Positions 42,878-55,307 of a stretch of 64,000 bases of DNA are shown here, in pieces (position 1 is the first letter of the stretch; each line of letters starts with the position of its first letter). Source of the DNA: Ascochyta rabiei (Eukaryota; Ascomycota; Dothideomycetes; Pleosporales; Didymellaceae); assembly GCF_004011695.2 (NCBI RefSeq), contig NC_082407.1, positions 62,001 to 126,000 on the forward strand. The letters run 5' to 3'. Under the pieces are notes generated by a model, which was not told where the DNA came from, ran no database searches, and worked only from the letters and a program-made list of their open reading frames with translations. The position numbers were made by a program, and so were the translations under genes.

Positions 42878-45309
42878 TCAGTCCCTAAGCTCTTGAATGC
42901 TTTCTTCGAATGCGATCTTCAGCGCCTGTAAGTCGCTGCGGCGAGCATGCACGTGGTGAGACTCGGCTGCGATTTGAAAGAGCTCGTCATCGGGCAGTTC
43001 GCCAACGCGGACAGGATCAAAGGCTGTCACTAAGCCATTAATGAGATGGCGCTCGATGACCTGACGACACACATTGTCGACAAATGTTTTCATTGCCACC
43101 TGGTAAGGTCAGCCTGAAACGTTAATGAGATACACTAGTAGTATTTTTTACCTTGTAATATGCGTTTAGAGCTTCCAGGGATTCTTCGCAGGCTTGCTCG
43201 GTCATGTCCACGACGATTCTATTCTTCAAGGAAGAGCAGAGCTTGTTCATGTCAACGGTTGTATTACTGACGTGCAGCTTTCCGTTCCAATCGTTGGCAA
43301 TTGCATGGTCCATCGAAGCTTGCAGGCCCTTCTTTGCAGCGTCCGCGCGGGCGTTTTGGATATTATTGGTGTAGTAATGGTTGTACGTAATTGGGTGAGC
43401 TTTTTCGTCCGAGAGTATGTTACGCAACTCGTTGCGCGCTTTCTCAAGACTGACATCGAGAGACTTCTGAACCAAGCGCTTGACATTGCTGCGGACCTGA
43501 TCATCGACGATGATATGATCTAGCGCTGCGCGGACAAACTTATCCACCATGGAAGACACTGTCAGCAGATGGTCTCTAGAAATATCACCCCATCTGCTGC
43601 TTTGCTCATGAAACAGCTCTGACAAGACCATGTGGTTGTAGGTCCCAGGAAGCTCACGGCCGCGGCTGTTGAGATATATCTGCTGCTGTTTTAGTAAAGC
43701 AACACCCGGTCAGGCATCTACAAACCTTCTTGACCCATTTCATCAAGTTTTTTTTCGATACACTGATTTGTTGCTTTGGTGCATCACCCTCAGACTCTTC
43801 TGAGATTCCAGATTGACTTGATTCGCTGTCTTCTTGGACGCCATCCTTGAGTCGCCTCTTGGCAGCTTTCGTTCTCATGCAGGCGGCAAATTGCTCGTTG
43901 ACCATGTGGATCCTGGCTCTCAATCGAGTGTCCGGTTTGGTCGTTCTAGTGAAAAAGACAGAATCTCGACCACCATAATTTCCGTCAATGGCAGCTTTTG
44001 TAAGATTGAAGAATTCCATGCTGGTTTGGGTGAGAAACATGCGAATCTGGCTGACTGATGATCTCTCCGGTCCTATGTGAGCCAGCTCATGTTCGGTGGT
44101 CCGGAGTAGTGATTCTATCTCCTTACGGACCTTGGGTAGCTCTTGTTCGATGTGGTTATCAAGGAGTTGCTGGAGAAAGCTCCGTAGGTTGTCAATTCCG
44201 ACTCTTGTTTTGTCCAGATTCTGTTCCTTCCACGGGCTACTACTGAAGAATTGTGTTTCCTGCTGCTGCCTTTCCTCCCAAAGCAGGCCATTGCTAATCT
44301 CCAAAGGTGATGGATTCTTAAGGAGGAAGAAGCCAAGCTTCAGCTTCACACGATCCGAGTTTTTGGCTAAGCTCGCGACTCGCGATTCGGTGCCTTTGTT
44401 GATGAGATCTGGCTTTGTTATGATGCCAACTGTGCGTACCCCGTTCTTATCAAATTTTCGTGCCCTCTGGATAATGCCTTGAGTGTCGATATCATTGGAG
44501 GCTGGTACGACAGCCAAGATGATTGTTCTTGAGCTCTCCAGATAACCGTCCACCAGACACTCAACGGTGCGCATGTCTTCAATGTTTTCCGATACAGAGA
44601 TGAGACCAGGAAGGTCGACCACTGTGAGATGAAGACCTGTATCTCCAATGACCTCTAGTCGAAGTACATCGGCGGTGAACGCTGGAGAGTCTAGCTTTGG
44701 ATCTGTGCAGTCTCTGATCCCCATGAGCGCCGAGGCTTCTTTAATGACTTGAGGCAGATCGTCAAAACCTGTAAGTTGTCTTTCGAATGAAGTCATCCGA
44801 AATCTTTCTTCTTCGGACCGGGAGGCGGCGGGAAGTATCTTAGCAACAATCTCGTTCCTGTTGGGGCAATGACGAAGGATGATCTCGGTGGCAAATCTCG
44901 TACAGACTCCATCCTGTCGCGGGAACGGCACTCCAGTGATGCCCTCAAGGACCGAACTTTTACCTGCGGACTGGTCACCACACACTACCAGCTGAGGTAG
45001 CGAGATATGGTCTCCCACACCCTTTGCCCTGATCTGGTCGATCTGGTTGAGTCGCCTTGAGGAGCCATTCATTTGGAGTCGAATGAGACCAGTCGCATCC
45101 TTTTGCGTTACCGGCACCCATTCCTCTTGCGGGGAGTTCATTCTTGACCTGGAGAAGGTGGTTTCGTTTGGCGTGGTTGATATTAAACGCTGATGAACTG
45201 GGGAGTTGTGGCCATTTGTAGATCCCGTTGCCACACCAGAAGTGTTGAGAATGCTTGCAGCAGGTTCAAAGAACTGAAAGCGGGCAGCTGTTAGAGGAGC
45301 TGAACGCAT
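42878..45309 (-). CDS. Dynamin-like GTPase (fungal Mx/Vps1-type), intact
   Basis: Exons are 45309..43726, 43679..43152 and 43099..42878. Introns of 46 and 52 nt close in phase and give 777 aa. After a variable 90-residue N-terminus come G1 GDQSAGKSS (111-119), the switch region PRQDGVCTRFATEIILRHCP, G3 DLPG (233-236) and G4 TKPD (299-302). A helical stalk and a C-terminal GED-like segment (ERHLINGLVTAFDPVRVGEL to the end) follow. A charged loop (VQEDSESSQSGISEESEGD) lies where the membrane-binding loop is expected; no PH or Pro-rich domain is present. Role from family: GTP-driven oligomerisation on membranes. In fungi these expanded dynamins are often of unknown specific function. The start at 45309 is the first ATG. 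The acceptor of intron 1 lies in a CAG repeat, so one or two extra Gln residues are possible. Confidence 0.92.
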
Positions 45310-45532
45310 CAAGGAGACGTGTGTTGTTGCCAGCAGAGATACGAAAGCAGAGTACGATCATAGCTGAGTGGCGATGGAATGGGTCATCCCACTGCGTGGA
45401 ATGTTTCTGGTTGCAAATGGTGAACTCCATTCCAATGATGAAAGTGATCGGTTCACGTGTTGCAACCGTAGATTGTCCTACGTTACTGTAGCTTCACATT
45501 CGATCAGTTGTTTCCGGACAGGTATGCCAGTA
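45310..45532. other. Upstream region of the dynamin-like gene
   Basis: Short spacer, nothing specific recognised. Confidence 0.4.
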
Positions 45533-46163
45533 CTAGCTTGAGATTGGCTTCCAAACAGCCGTCGAAATGCTCAAACATGATGGCGTAGAGCCACGGAAAA
45601 GTGGCGGCGCAGAGTTTACCAAGCCAAGCCGAGCCGCCATAATAGTACGAGTGAAAGATGATAAGCCAGGGTAGTACCAGCATGAGGCCGGCGGAGCGGG
45701 GTCGATGTCACACAGGTCGGGACTGCACGCCGGCCTATCCCACACAACGGAGAGACTCGCATGTCTTTTCTGCTTCACTCTTTTGCTCTCTCGAACAACG
45801 TCTTCAATAAACCTTTCGACCGCGTTCAAGGCCTCCATATGCTGCAACAAAGCCTCGCCTGGCTTTTGCCCCTTCCATGGCCCGCAATCCGTGTCATGTC
45901 CGCACATTGAGCCCTTTAGATCGCCAAGGTACCCGTGCAAGAGCACTAACGCAGCGCAGTGCTTCGGTCATTGCGGCGGGGAAGGCGTAGGTCGACATGT
46001 AGAGGAAGACGATGCTATAAGCTGCCAGTGCACAGATCATCCACGCAGCTGGTGCGCCGGAAGAGACTCTGCTGGCTGCTTCAGTGTCGAGGACTATTTG
46101 ATGACAAGGTAGTCGTACTATCTGAAGCTCCGATGGCTTCGCTGACCGCCGTCTTAGCCTCAT
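45533..46163 (-). CDS. Possible small membrane protein gene (weak model)
   Basis: A true ATG at 46163 opens MRLRRRSAKPSELQIV, followed by a hydrophobic helix AAWMICALAAYSIVFLYMST. A GT...AG interval of only 37 nt (45950..45914) would join ALRC in phase to GSMCGHDTDCGPWKGQKPGE and then a charged helix ALNAVERFIEDVVRESKRVK. The peptide looks protein-like, but the intron is shorter than others in the window and the C-terminus is uncertain. No family is recognised. It could equally be a relic. Confidence 0.3.
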
Positions 46164-49099
46164 ACGGCTGAGTAGGAAGAAGGTGGTAGGACTCCATCAA
46201 CGATTTATAGGGACAGACAGGCTCAGATCGTACAACAGCCCTTGAAAACACAACCAGTAGTTGGAGTGCCTGTCGTAAACACAGAGACTTAGTGGTTGCA
46301 TATTGACGTATGTGTGCTGAGGATGGAGGGACTGTGACATAGAAAGAGTAGGGTAGATGATTAGCGGCACCTTTGACAAGTATGTGTCATCGCAGGATGT
46401 TGAATTCAGAGCAGCGTGTATTGAGATGCTGGAGAGGTTGGGAGCGACCAGACTGTTTGTTCTCTTTTCCAGGAATTCAAGCCTTCAGTTCAACTGATGA
46501 TTTGGATAGTCGATTCACTACTCGAGCGTCACCATACCCAGCGAATCTCTCTCGAAACTACTCGCCTTGGGTTAGGGGCGAGTAGATTGCATCGTGCAGT
46601 TTATCATGCTACGTAGAACGGACTGTATGGCAGACTAACGGGCGGTCAGGCAACGCCAGGTCTCAGAATGGGACATCTCTTGAGCGTCTCGCTTAGAGTA
46701 AAAAGACAACGAAGAATCTGACCGCTGTGTCGCTGCAATTCCGATAGATAACATGAGATGACTGGACGTGTTGACGATAAAAGGCGATGATGTCTTAGTA
46801 CGTCACTGATTAAGCGCTTCTGGGATATACGGCACCGGCAGGCGCCGCCCCTCCACGCCACATCGACCTTCCAGTCAACGAAGACCACCTCACCAGTCAC
46901 CTACGAAGAGACAGGTCGATTCCATGATTTTTGAGGGCATGGTTGACCCTCACCGGCAGGAACTGGAAATCAACTCCCCATACGATCCTTACAGCGATAT
47001 CATTTGGTACAAACTGCATCTCGAATAGTATCTCTGCTGCTCCGGCTCAGTTGTCGAAGCTGCAGTCAGCTAGTTTAAGTGAATGATGAGGCTATAGTGA
47101 TGTGCGTGACACGAGACGGCTTTTCACATTTGTGCGTCAGCTTTCGACACGACTCAGAGCCGCTTGTCTGGCGGTCACGGTACCCAACAACACTCAGGTG
47201 TCTCTCAACAGTCGCTGCAGCTGGGTGATCTCTAGATTCACTGCAATGGATGGAGCTAGGTAAGAAGGCCGACAGCAGTAGCGAGGAAATTGTTGGGCTC
47301 TGGTCTGCTTTCGCCTGAAATGTGTTTTTGCAGCTCGCTAACTTCTGTACTACAAAAGCTCTCCACTTTGCGATCGACTGTACAATCTCTAGCCAATCAC
47401 TAATGCACATCCCTTGTTGCTGCATCAAGGCTACATTTACTTCGAAAGGGCTCTTCTTGCAGATGTATCGAGCGCCACTTTATTCTGCGTTGTACAAGCA
47501 AGCGCTCATATGCGACGCAAACATGCTTTTCGGGAATCTCCCCAAAGCATCCCGGCTAGCCCTCCTACGCGAAACGATATCACTTTCTGGTAGAATGAGC
47601 GGCGTCACCTCTATTTTCATCTCATTTGCCCATCCCAGCGCGGCAGGTAGCCAGCCTTCTACCTGGCTGTGGTCACACAGCATACACTATCGGTTGGTCC
47701 TCGACTCCACGCCATGACCACTCTCCTGATCTCAGCATGATCCTTCTATCGAGCTGGTCCTACTTTGCGGCAGTCAGCATCAATACACTTTCCTTATCGG
47801 ACCTACATCACAGTATATAACGTTGAGATGCACACCATTCGAAAAAAGATTTTGTTCCATTGTAGAACATTCAACACTTCAATCCAGATCGCAAGTGTAG
47901 AAGTTCTGCAAAATGCCTGTGCGGTTCTACTACCGCCGGTTGTCACTTCCGTTGGTCAGTTTCATGCCGCCATCAGGCCGGGCCTTCTAGCCGTCCCTCT
48001 CGAGCTCCAGTCTCCCCACAGTGCACAACATACGCGCCCTGGCCTGGACCACACCAGGCTTGGCATCTGTCCTTCCTGTGGGGGTGGACTACAAACTGTC
48101 CTTCAGGTTCGTGAGTCAAGCATATCTGTTTAATGTACGTCTGGGGTCTGGGCATACTGACGTGGGATGGAGCTTTTGCGTTCAGTTGAGCGAACATTTC
48201 GTTTTCATATTTGCTATATCTAAACAAAGCCATGAGATCGTACAGCAATCAGATAAGGCGCCCCGGCCCACACGCACGGACAGATGAAACATCGCGGATA
48301 CGACACCCAGCCAATCGCGATCCTTCCTTCTTTCCCACGTCCCCGCTCGCCGATGCGCTATGCAAGATGGAAAGCAGAATTGCACATATTCTCCAGAAAA
48401 TGGACCTGCTCTCTCACACATTGAGTATATTCGTGCTCCATTATAGCAAAAACGCTGCTGCTCGATTGTAACTGCTTTGCTGCCGAGTGCAAGCTAGAAA
48501 TGCGCACTTTGTGGGCTATTGCAGAATTCATGCAGTCTGATCGACGATCCTGCGCTCCTCCGCAAAGACAACGGATTCCCGCGCGCATGTCTAACGCTAA
48601 TGCGCACTAGGTTAGCAGTGACAATTGTTCAAGCTGTTTCAACAGGCAGGTCCTGGTCTCATGGAGGTAGTGATTCAATCGCTCCGAATCGACCGTTAAT
48701 ACCTAGCGTCTAGCGTATATTCTTGCACTCGAAGACTCCAAGAAAGCGTCGGCAGGATTGGTTGCCAACGTCTCCACCTGTGACGACAAACCTTCTGGGA
48801 AGAGCCTCGGTTTTGACCGCCGGGCTGCTGTGTGCCATAATGAATGCAACCTCATGTAGGAGCATGCAGCTCTCGCAGGCAGAAGGCTATGCTTCGCCAT
48901 ATTGACGGAAGTGGATGTGCACTAAGTTCTCTGCACACAGCATAAGACCCGCAGAATTGAGCTGGGGCATCGACGTCAGTGGGTATGAGACAAATCGTCT
49001 ATTAAAAGGGATGTCCGTGTTTTTCAGTCAGCCTCTGGACAACGATCCACGAAACTCCCAGTCGATATCGAGTCGGTAAGAAGCGCATACGGTCCAAAA
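46164..49099. other. Region without recognised genes
   Basis: About 3 kb. Open frames up to about 130 codons on both strands (e.g. 47322-47717 plus, 48182-48421 minus) show no domain, no splice partners and no coherent composition. Confidence 0.4.
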
Positions 49100-50061
49100 A
49101 TGCCCAGTGCAATAGATTACCCCGTCATGAGTATCCCGCCGCAAGGGCAGGACGGCTTCATCAGATTTCTGGACTGCCTCCCAGACTTCTCCCGCCACAT
49201 CAACCGTATGTGCTATCAACGAAAAATCTCCCGGGCTCGAAAGCTAACACACGGAGTTGAGGAACTTTACTCAACGTTAGCAGCCCATTTGCCGATCGAA
49301 CAAGGTCACAAGCTCTCCAAGGAGAGCATTGAGGCACTTACTCGCATTCGAAACAAGGCTCCATCGTTGACCCCTAAGCAAGTGCAGCTGCAACTAGAAG
49401 GGCACATTCTAAATCTGTATCTCGCAATGCACTTTCTCGGCTGCGACCTCTGGTTGCCAGGCTCCTATCGCAGCGGCGAGCAGTCGGATGATAGGACGTT
49501 TTCTCTCGTCGGAAACTTTATGCCCAAGGACTCGAGTGTTCAAGCAGGCCGTAGGTATATCCCTAAAGTAATCTCTGTTTTTGCTACTAAATTTCGATAG
49601 CCAGCCTTTCTGTCCGCGAGACCGACGACGCTGAAACGAGCGAAATCGACCCAGAGCTTATGCCGCGCACCGACGGCTACTGGATAAAGGAACGTCACCT
49701 GCTCATGCTGAAATTCCTCATCCAATCTCTTGGGCAGCTGCTCACAATGTCGGCCACGCTCAAGCCCGGCAACCCCATCTATGAGCAACACCGCCGCATG
49801 ATTGTCGACATCGACCATCGAGCTGTCCGTACCCTCACCTACGTCGACTGGGTTTCGCCGTTCGAACTGCTAGTCATAGATACTCCCAAACACGCGATTT
49901 GGGATCATAACCACGGGCATCCGGACGAATACCTTTCCTCACCTGAGGTCGAGGCCTGGTTCAACGGGCTTGTGGAGGAGGAGGGTGCCTTATCACGTGT
50001 GAGCGAGGTGCTGAGAGGCTTGGTTGGCAGTAGTGCCATCGTTTATGGATTGGCATATTGA
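49100..50061 (+). CDS. Hypothetical protein, 303 aa, two exons
   Basis: Exon 1 is 49100-49550 and exon 2 is 49601-50061. The 50 nt intron (GTAGGT...CGATAG with an internal CTACTAAAT-like branch site) is in phase 1 and gives QAGPSLSVRETDD across the junction. The start is MPSAIDYPVMSIPPQGQDGF. The body is helical with well-balanced composition, for example LTPKQVQLQLEGHILNLYLA, then HRRMIVDIDHRAVRTLTYVD and PDEYLSSPEVEAWFNGLVEE. No signal peptide or TM helix is evident. I do not recognise the family. The good splice closure and low-complexity-free sequence argue for a real lineage-specific gene. Confidence 0.65.
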
Positions 50062-51628
50062 GCGCAAGGGCTTGGTGGTAAGGTATCACAGACTTTGGTG
50101 TGGCTCATGGCCTACATTGCCGTGCGGTCGTTGCATCATTGCACAAAATTTCTTCTTACACGACAGTTTTGGCAGCTGGATATCGCTTATCCTCACGGTA
50201 TCAGCCTCGGGGCATTCTCTGCAGGGCAGAAGGAACCAGCTATCGCTTGAACAAACTAATATTGCTCTTCAATCGCGTTGCCATAACAACATGCAAACAT
50301 TGCTCAACGCCACCAGATTTACAATCGTTTCAGCCAAGCCTTCTCGCACAATGCTTGCATTGAATTCCACGCAAATGGCGTGCATTCATGGAGGTGATCG
50401 CTTCAAAGGCCCTAACGAGTACGGTCCCGTTTCCACAGCCCGTGTCGCGCTCGCCATGACTGTTCCTATTATTGTACTGCCCGCCAACTAGATAGTATTA
50501 GTTGTTGATCCTAATGGCCACTTGACGTCGAAAGCTCCGCAATTCCATGTAGAATGGGATAGCCAAATCAAGGAAGGACACCAACCAAGAACAGCATCCT
50601 CGCGACCATGTTGCATTAGAGATCTGGTGATACTTCGCCGATACTCAACGTACGTACAAAAATCAGTTAACTGGCGCACAGTGCAAGATAAGAGCCTCAG
50701 TTCCCAAAAAATTCAGCATAACTTCTAGCTGTCTGCAAAATTAAAACCCTGATAACTCCACGGCACAAAAGAACAGCCAAACTCGAACATGATTCATTTT
50801 GAATCGACTGCCGAAAATCCGCCACACCATGCTGGACAGTTATGCCTGAGGGCTTTGGATTTTGTTACGGCTCAAACCAGCGCTATTTATAAGCCCTGCA
50901 ATGAACCTTGGTTCGAATTGCAGGTCTATAGCGCAGTGTGTTCTGGAGCCTTCAAGGCAGTGTTTCAACTGCTTGGATTTGGTGAGATGAGAGGGGGCTC
51001 TTGGGTGTGTATAGAGGATTTGCAGTCTCGAATTACAGGTTCCGTTTAGAGCAATTGGATTTGTAGGGATGGGAGGAGTGTGCGTAGCGGCTCGGTATTC
51101 ACTTGCTTCCACCTCTGGTGGATGCCTGGCGGTGAGGCTGCGGTCACGTATTCCAAACAGCAGGGCCAGGCGCCGCATATTCAACTCATCATTGGTACAT
51201 CAAACACTCATTCAGGCGTGTTTGATCAGGAGATTGGAGGACTGAACAGTTCCCTGGCGTGCGAGATACTGTGGCAAGCCAAAGGCTATAACATTTGAAA
51301 TTGAATCTGATACACAAGAACATACACATAGATGATTCAAGGCTATTACTAAAGGCAGTGCGAGATCGTCATGGGTGTGCCACATATTCGGAGGGGTCCA
51401 CACGAGCTCCGCAGACGGTTGTTGGAACACACGTTTGAAGTGATAGCAGCAGCCTCGATGACGCCATGAGCAAAAAGATCGATCACTGCGGCCCGATGAG
51501 TGAAAACCACTGCACTTTGTTGAACAGATCTGTGTTGTTTGCGCCCTGTCGTTTCACGGCCAGCCTGCACTTCTACTAATTCTCTATACGTTCCTTCCAC
51601 AACAACACCGCACTACCCCAACACCCTC
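50062..51628. other. Intergenic region, no recognised gene
   Basis: An 86-codon plus-strand frame at 50789-51049 (MIHFESTAENPPHHAGQLCL...) is unidentified. Nothing else is supported. Confidence 0.4.
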
Positions 51629-52198
51629 ATGGCGAACAAAAACCCACCTATTCCGCCTGAGGGTAACGAACAAAGCGTTAAACGTCACCACGGCTCTACT
51701 TTAATGGCTACCTACCCCGCCCACAAGACCATCGACCAAGCCAGCAAGATGCTGACAACTCTTCCCAGCATCAGCTCCGTCATGGGTCTGCAACTGAAGC
51801 GATCCCCAGCATCCAACGACATTGCCAAAAACACCTCACCTCAAGCCGCGCTTGAAAACGCGACAGAAGGGAGCAGCAACGCTTCTTCAAGATCGAACCA
51901 TGTACACGACAAAGCTCCCCGGCCCGCTGCCTACATGTCCAGCGCATCTGTCGTACCTCAAGTCCTTGCCACTGCCAAGCCTATCAAGACGAAAGGCGAG
52001 GCCGGCGACAAAAACTTTGCCGCGATCAGGGACGATCAGAACGGCAATGGTGGGCCTGGTCCAAAGCCTTGCGATCAGGGTCTCGAAGCCAAGAAACAAG
52101 ACCTTGAGGAACGCGCCGAGGAGGCGAGGGAGCTGTATGTTCAGAAGATGGTTGCGGCGGGTCATTGGCATGTGCAAGACCGTCCCAGCGGAGGTTGA
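51629..52198 (+). CDS. Hypothetical protein, 189 aa, disordered with C-terminal coiled coil
   Basis: A single exon starting MANKNPPIPPEGNEQSVKRH. The sequence is hydrophilic, rich in Ser, Ala, Asn and Lys, and probably disordered up to about residue 150. It ends with a strongly charged helix, LEAKKQDLEERAEEARELYV, then QKMVAAGHWHVQDRPSGG. No signal peptide or TM. The open frame continues upstream of the ATG, but the ATG at 51629 follows a CAACACC-type leader rich in C/A, common before fungal starts. No family is recognised. The gene may be conserved only among close relatives. Confidence 0.55.
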   Translation: MANKNPPIPPEGNEQSVKRHHGSTLMATYPAHKTIDQASKMLTTLPSISSVMGLQLKRSPASNDIAKNTSPQAALENATEGSSNASSRSNHVHDKAPRPAAYMSSASVVPQVLATAKPIKTKGEAGDKNFAAIRDDQNGNGGPGPKPCDQGLEAKKQDLEERAEEARELYVQKMVAAGHWHVQDRPSGG

Positions 52199-54226
52199 GC
52201 GACGACGGTGAGAATGGCGGGTCTGAAAAGCGAGGCGCGTGTAGTTCCGTGGATTCGTACAGGTATTTCAACGTGGATGTGCGAGACCTCCTGATGCGCG
52301 ATCTGAGGACGAAGATATTGGTGCCGATGTGCAGATCGCGCTTAGATCATGGGCTTCGATCTCGCGCGGCGATTGCTGGAGGCTTGCTAGGTTTAGTGAC
52401 AGGCATTGCGATACACGTACCTACCAAGCAGCAGACTAAGCTTTGTAGTAGCCTGAGTGATTTCTCCAATACACAATTTCGTAAGATCATCGACTCTTAA
52501 AAAAAAAAAAGTTCTGCCATCTTTTCTCCATTCGCTTCGTGTAGCAACGTGATGTGCTAATCTATCCAAAACCGGGTCAGCTGCTTAGTGTAGACGTGAG
52601 ATGACACGCGAAGATGGATTCTACGTCCGCCTGTCACGGTATCCGAACCAACGAAACAGATACACATTCATTGTGAAACAACGCAATATAGCCTAAGCTT
52701 GCTTAACCTCACACCAGCTATCACAGAACCGCATCTTCGTCAGTGACCATGATCCAGCTCCATGTAGCCCAGCACTAAAAGCAGCTGCAAGCCAAGACGT
52801 CATCGGCGTCATCTTCGTCATCTCGAGCATTCACAGCACCACGGATTGCATTCGGATACCAGAATCTGTCCACGAATCGATCATGAAACTCCCGTCCCCT
52901 CGGAATATTTTCTCAACTACTTGCTACCTGAATGCTTCTCGTCTGTGCTAGTCCATGCCACGCTGCGATACGCGCATCTTCCGCTCTTCGCTCGGACCTC
53001 TGCTACTCGTGCTTCTCCAGCCGAAGCTCCCAAGGCTCCGTTTCTGGATAAATGAAGGATCTGCCAATTTCGATCTTCTTACTGGCTAGAGCTGCAGGAC
53101 GGTCAGTAGGGACGCTACGTTCGAGTCTACTGTTCTGTCAAAGTTTAGTAATATCAAAGCTGATCTGTTGCGAGCGAGGAGTTGATATCAGTGGCACGAA
53201 ACGCGATCAGGGGTGCTTAGGTCGCGGATTCCTATGCTATCTTCTGCGTCTTTGCTGTGTTTTCATGGTGGAGGCTGGGGTTTCGTTACCCTTGACCAGT
53301 GCGTTGCTCAGAAGCCAAGGACTAGAATGGTTACACGCCCAGACCTTTGTTGGGAGCTGGAGGTGCTTCCTGCGAGATGCTGTGGGTTCTCTCGGAGCAG
53401 CATATTGACTTTGAATCTTGCTGCCTTGTTTTGTGTTGGGTGCACTTTTTTTTCAACCATTTCAGGCTGCGTTTTGTGGAATCTGTGCGTTAGTTGACAC
53501 GGGCGCTAGGTGTAGATCTAAGAACTGCTGTCTCTTTTCAAGCGCTAACGTCGATACTAAAGGTCGTGGTACAGGTGGAGAGAGTAGTGTCTTAGTAGCG
53601 CTGAGTCTTGCGCTTTGTTCTACAACTGATGAGCAGCTCTTCAATTTATTCCCGAGTCTCACAGTCAGAAGCATAGGTCAAGGGGTCTGACTATGGCTTA
53701 ATCTGTGTGGTTTGTTATCTTAATGCAAGAACAGCATTACGGGGTGTGAACGCCTTACACAGCACCAGCAAAGTCGCTACAGCCCTCTTGCTAGCCAAGC
53801 TTAACCTAACCTAACCTAACCCATCTACGTGTAAACTTTCAAAACACTATTAGTACATAGTATAAATCTATAGTTATAAGCCACACTGCATAGTTAGTAT
53901 CTACAAATCTACTTTTTTCTAGATAATCTATAGTAGAAAAAGACGTCTAGATACCAATAAGGGTTGTGAATAACAGCAGAAGAGGTGTAGAGTGTTGACC
54001 GCTATATTTAGCACTGGGAAAGTTACTACAGCTCTACTAGCCAGCTGAGCTCGGCTCAACCCAGCTCAGCACATCTGCACGCAGACTTGTAGGACGAGAA
54101 AGTAGTACACAGGGTAAACGATCTTACCGACGACACGTTCCGTTTTCTTGTGCGGGAGAGAGCACAAGAAGAGAGGCGTGCAGTGTATGATTTATGATGT
54201 AGACTACGTGGTCGGTATCTACACAC
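52199..54226. other. Intergenic region with CCTAA repeat and a diverged duplicated segment
   Basis: No gene is supported. A 12-A run occurs at about 52500. A short CCTAA array lies at about 53803-53821. Two related segments, about 53771-53822 and 54023-54073 (ctacagc...ctagcca.gct...ctcagc/ctaacc), look like diverged copies of one repeat in an AT-rich setting, perhaps remnants of a transposon end. Confidence 0.45.
53803..53821. repeat. Short CCTAA pentamer array
   Basis: CTTAACCTAACCTAACCTAA reads as three to four CCTAA units. It resembles but is not the CCCTAA telomere hexamer. Confidence 0.7.
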
Positions 54227-55307
54227 CTACGGCTTCCCAGACGACCCGTCCAACTCGGCGTAGGCCCGGTCCCTCTGGTGTGCAGACATCTCGTGCGCCG
54301 CCGGAGCCGCGTCAGGCGCCTCGTGTCGATAGACGGTGGAGTGTTGTGGCTGCGGCGTGAATTTCTCCGCGGCGGATTGGTCGTTGTAAGCAGCAACGTG
54401 CGAGGCCTTGCGGCGGCGGCGGATGAGAGATAGGGCGGCTAGGGCGGCAATGGCTACTGCGGCGACGGCGCCAATCGCGATGCCGGCTTTGGCGCCGGTG
54501 GATAGGCCGCCGGTGGGTGTGGATGTGGGGTCGCCGGACGCGGTACTGCTGGATTCGCTGTCCGTGGCTGTGGCGGCGGGGGAAGAGGCGGTGGGCGAAG
54601 GAGGGCCAGAAGAGCCGGCCGTCCGTGTGGCTGTGGAAGAGGCTGCGTCGGCGGCTGTCGTGGACTGCGTGGCGCTTGCTGTCGACGCTGCCAGGGCTCT
54701 CGAGTACGACGCTGAGACGGAAGCAATCGAGGCGGCGACGTCGGATTTCTTGCGCACGATGAAGGCACGCGAGACGATGGCCGTGTCTGAGTCCTCGAAG
54801 GCGGCGTTGGACGAGGTGACGGGCTTCATCAGCCGGTACGTGAAGCCTCCATTCCAGCGGTCGATCTCGGCATCCGTCAGGTCGACTTGGTACGCCCACG
54901 AGGAGTCACCTTCCGAGATCACGCTGGCTGTTTGTGGTCAGTCGCAGAGTAGCAGCTCCATGGACAAGGACGTACGGGTGAGGAGTTTGCCGAATCGGGC
55001 CCCGTTCCACGCCCAGGACGTCAGCCACAGCGACGCCCGGCCATCGGAGCCCATGACGGGCTTCCCATCGACGGAGGGTTGGTAGGTATCTACGCACGTG
55101 AGCAGTCTGTCTGTGGTCACGTGATTCGTGATTGCGATGCCTACAGTTCGCCGCCCAGGCCAATTGCACGACCTCGCCCTGCACAATCGTGAGCGACGGA
55201 TCCAGATCGTTCACATCAGGGCTCGGGATCCTGAAGCCCTCCTGCGCGTGCGCAACACGGCCGCAAAGGACAGCGCAGAGGGCCAGAAGAGCTGTAGCGG
55301 ACTTCAT
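54227..55307 (-). CDS. Single-pass cell-surface protein with Ser/Thr-rich stalk
   Basis: Exons are 55307..55145, 55089..54976 and 54927..54227. Introns of 55 and 48 nt close in phase and give 325 aa. MKSATALLALCAVLCGRVAH is a signal peptide. The ectodomain (about 22-150) includes VNDLDPSLTIVQGEVVQLAW, WLTSWAWNGARFGKLLTPSV and a WNGGFTYRLM motif. A Ser/Thr/Ala stalk (about 155-235) precedes one TM helix, AGIAIGAVAAVAIAALAAL (about 240-261), closed by RRRRK. The cytosolic tail is short and rich in Ala, His and Gln. This is the layout of fungal Mid2/WSC-like wall-sensor or surface proteins, though no WSC or CFEM cysteine pattern is present. Exact ligand and role are unknown. Confidence 0.82.

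Noticed and set aside
53803..53821. Telomere or interstitial telomeric repeat
   Set aside because: The unit is CCTAA (5 bp), not CCCTAA, and is only three to four copies long.
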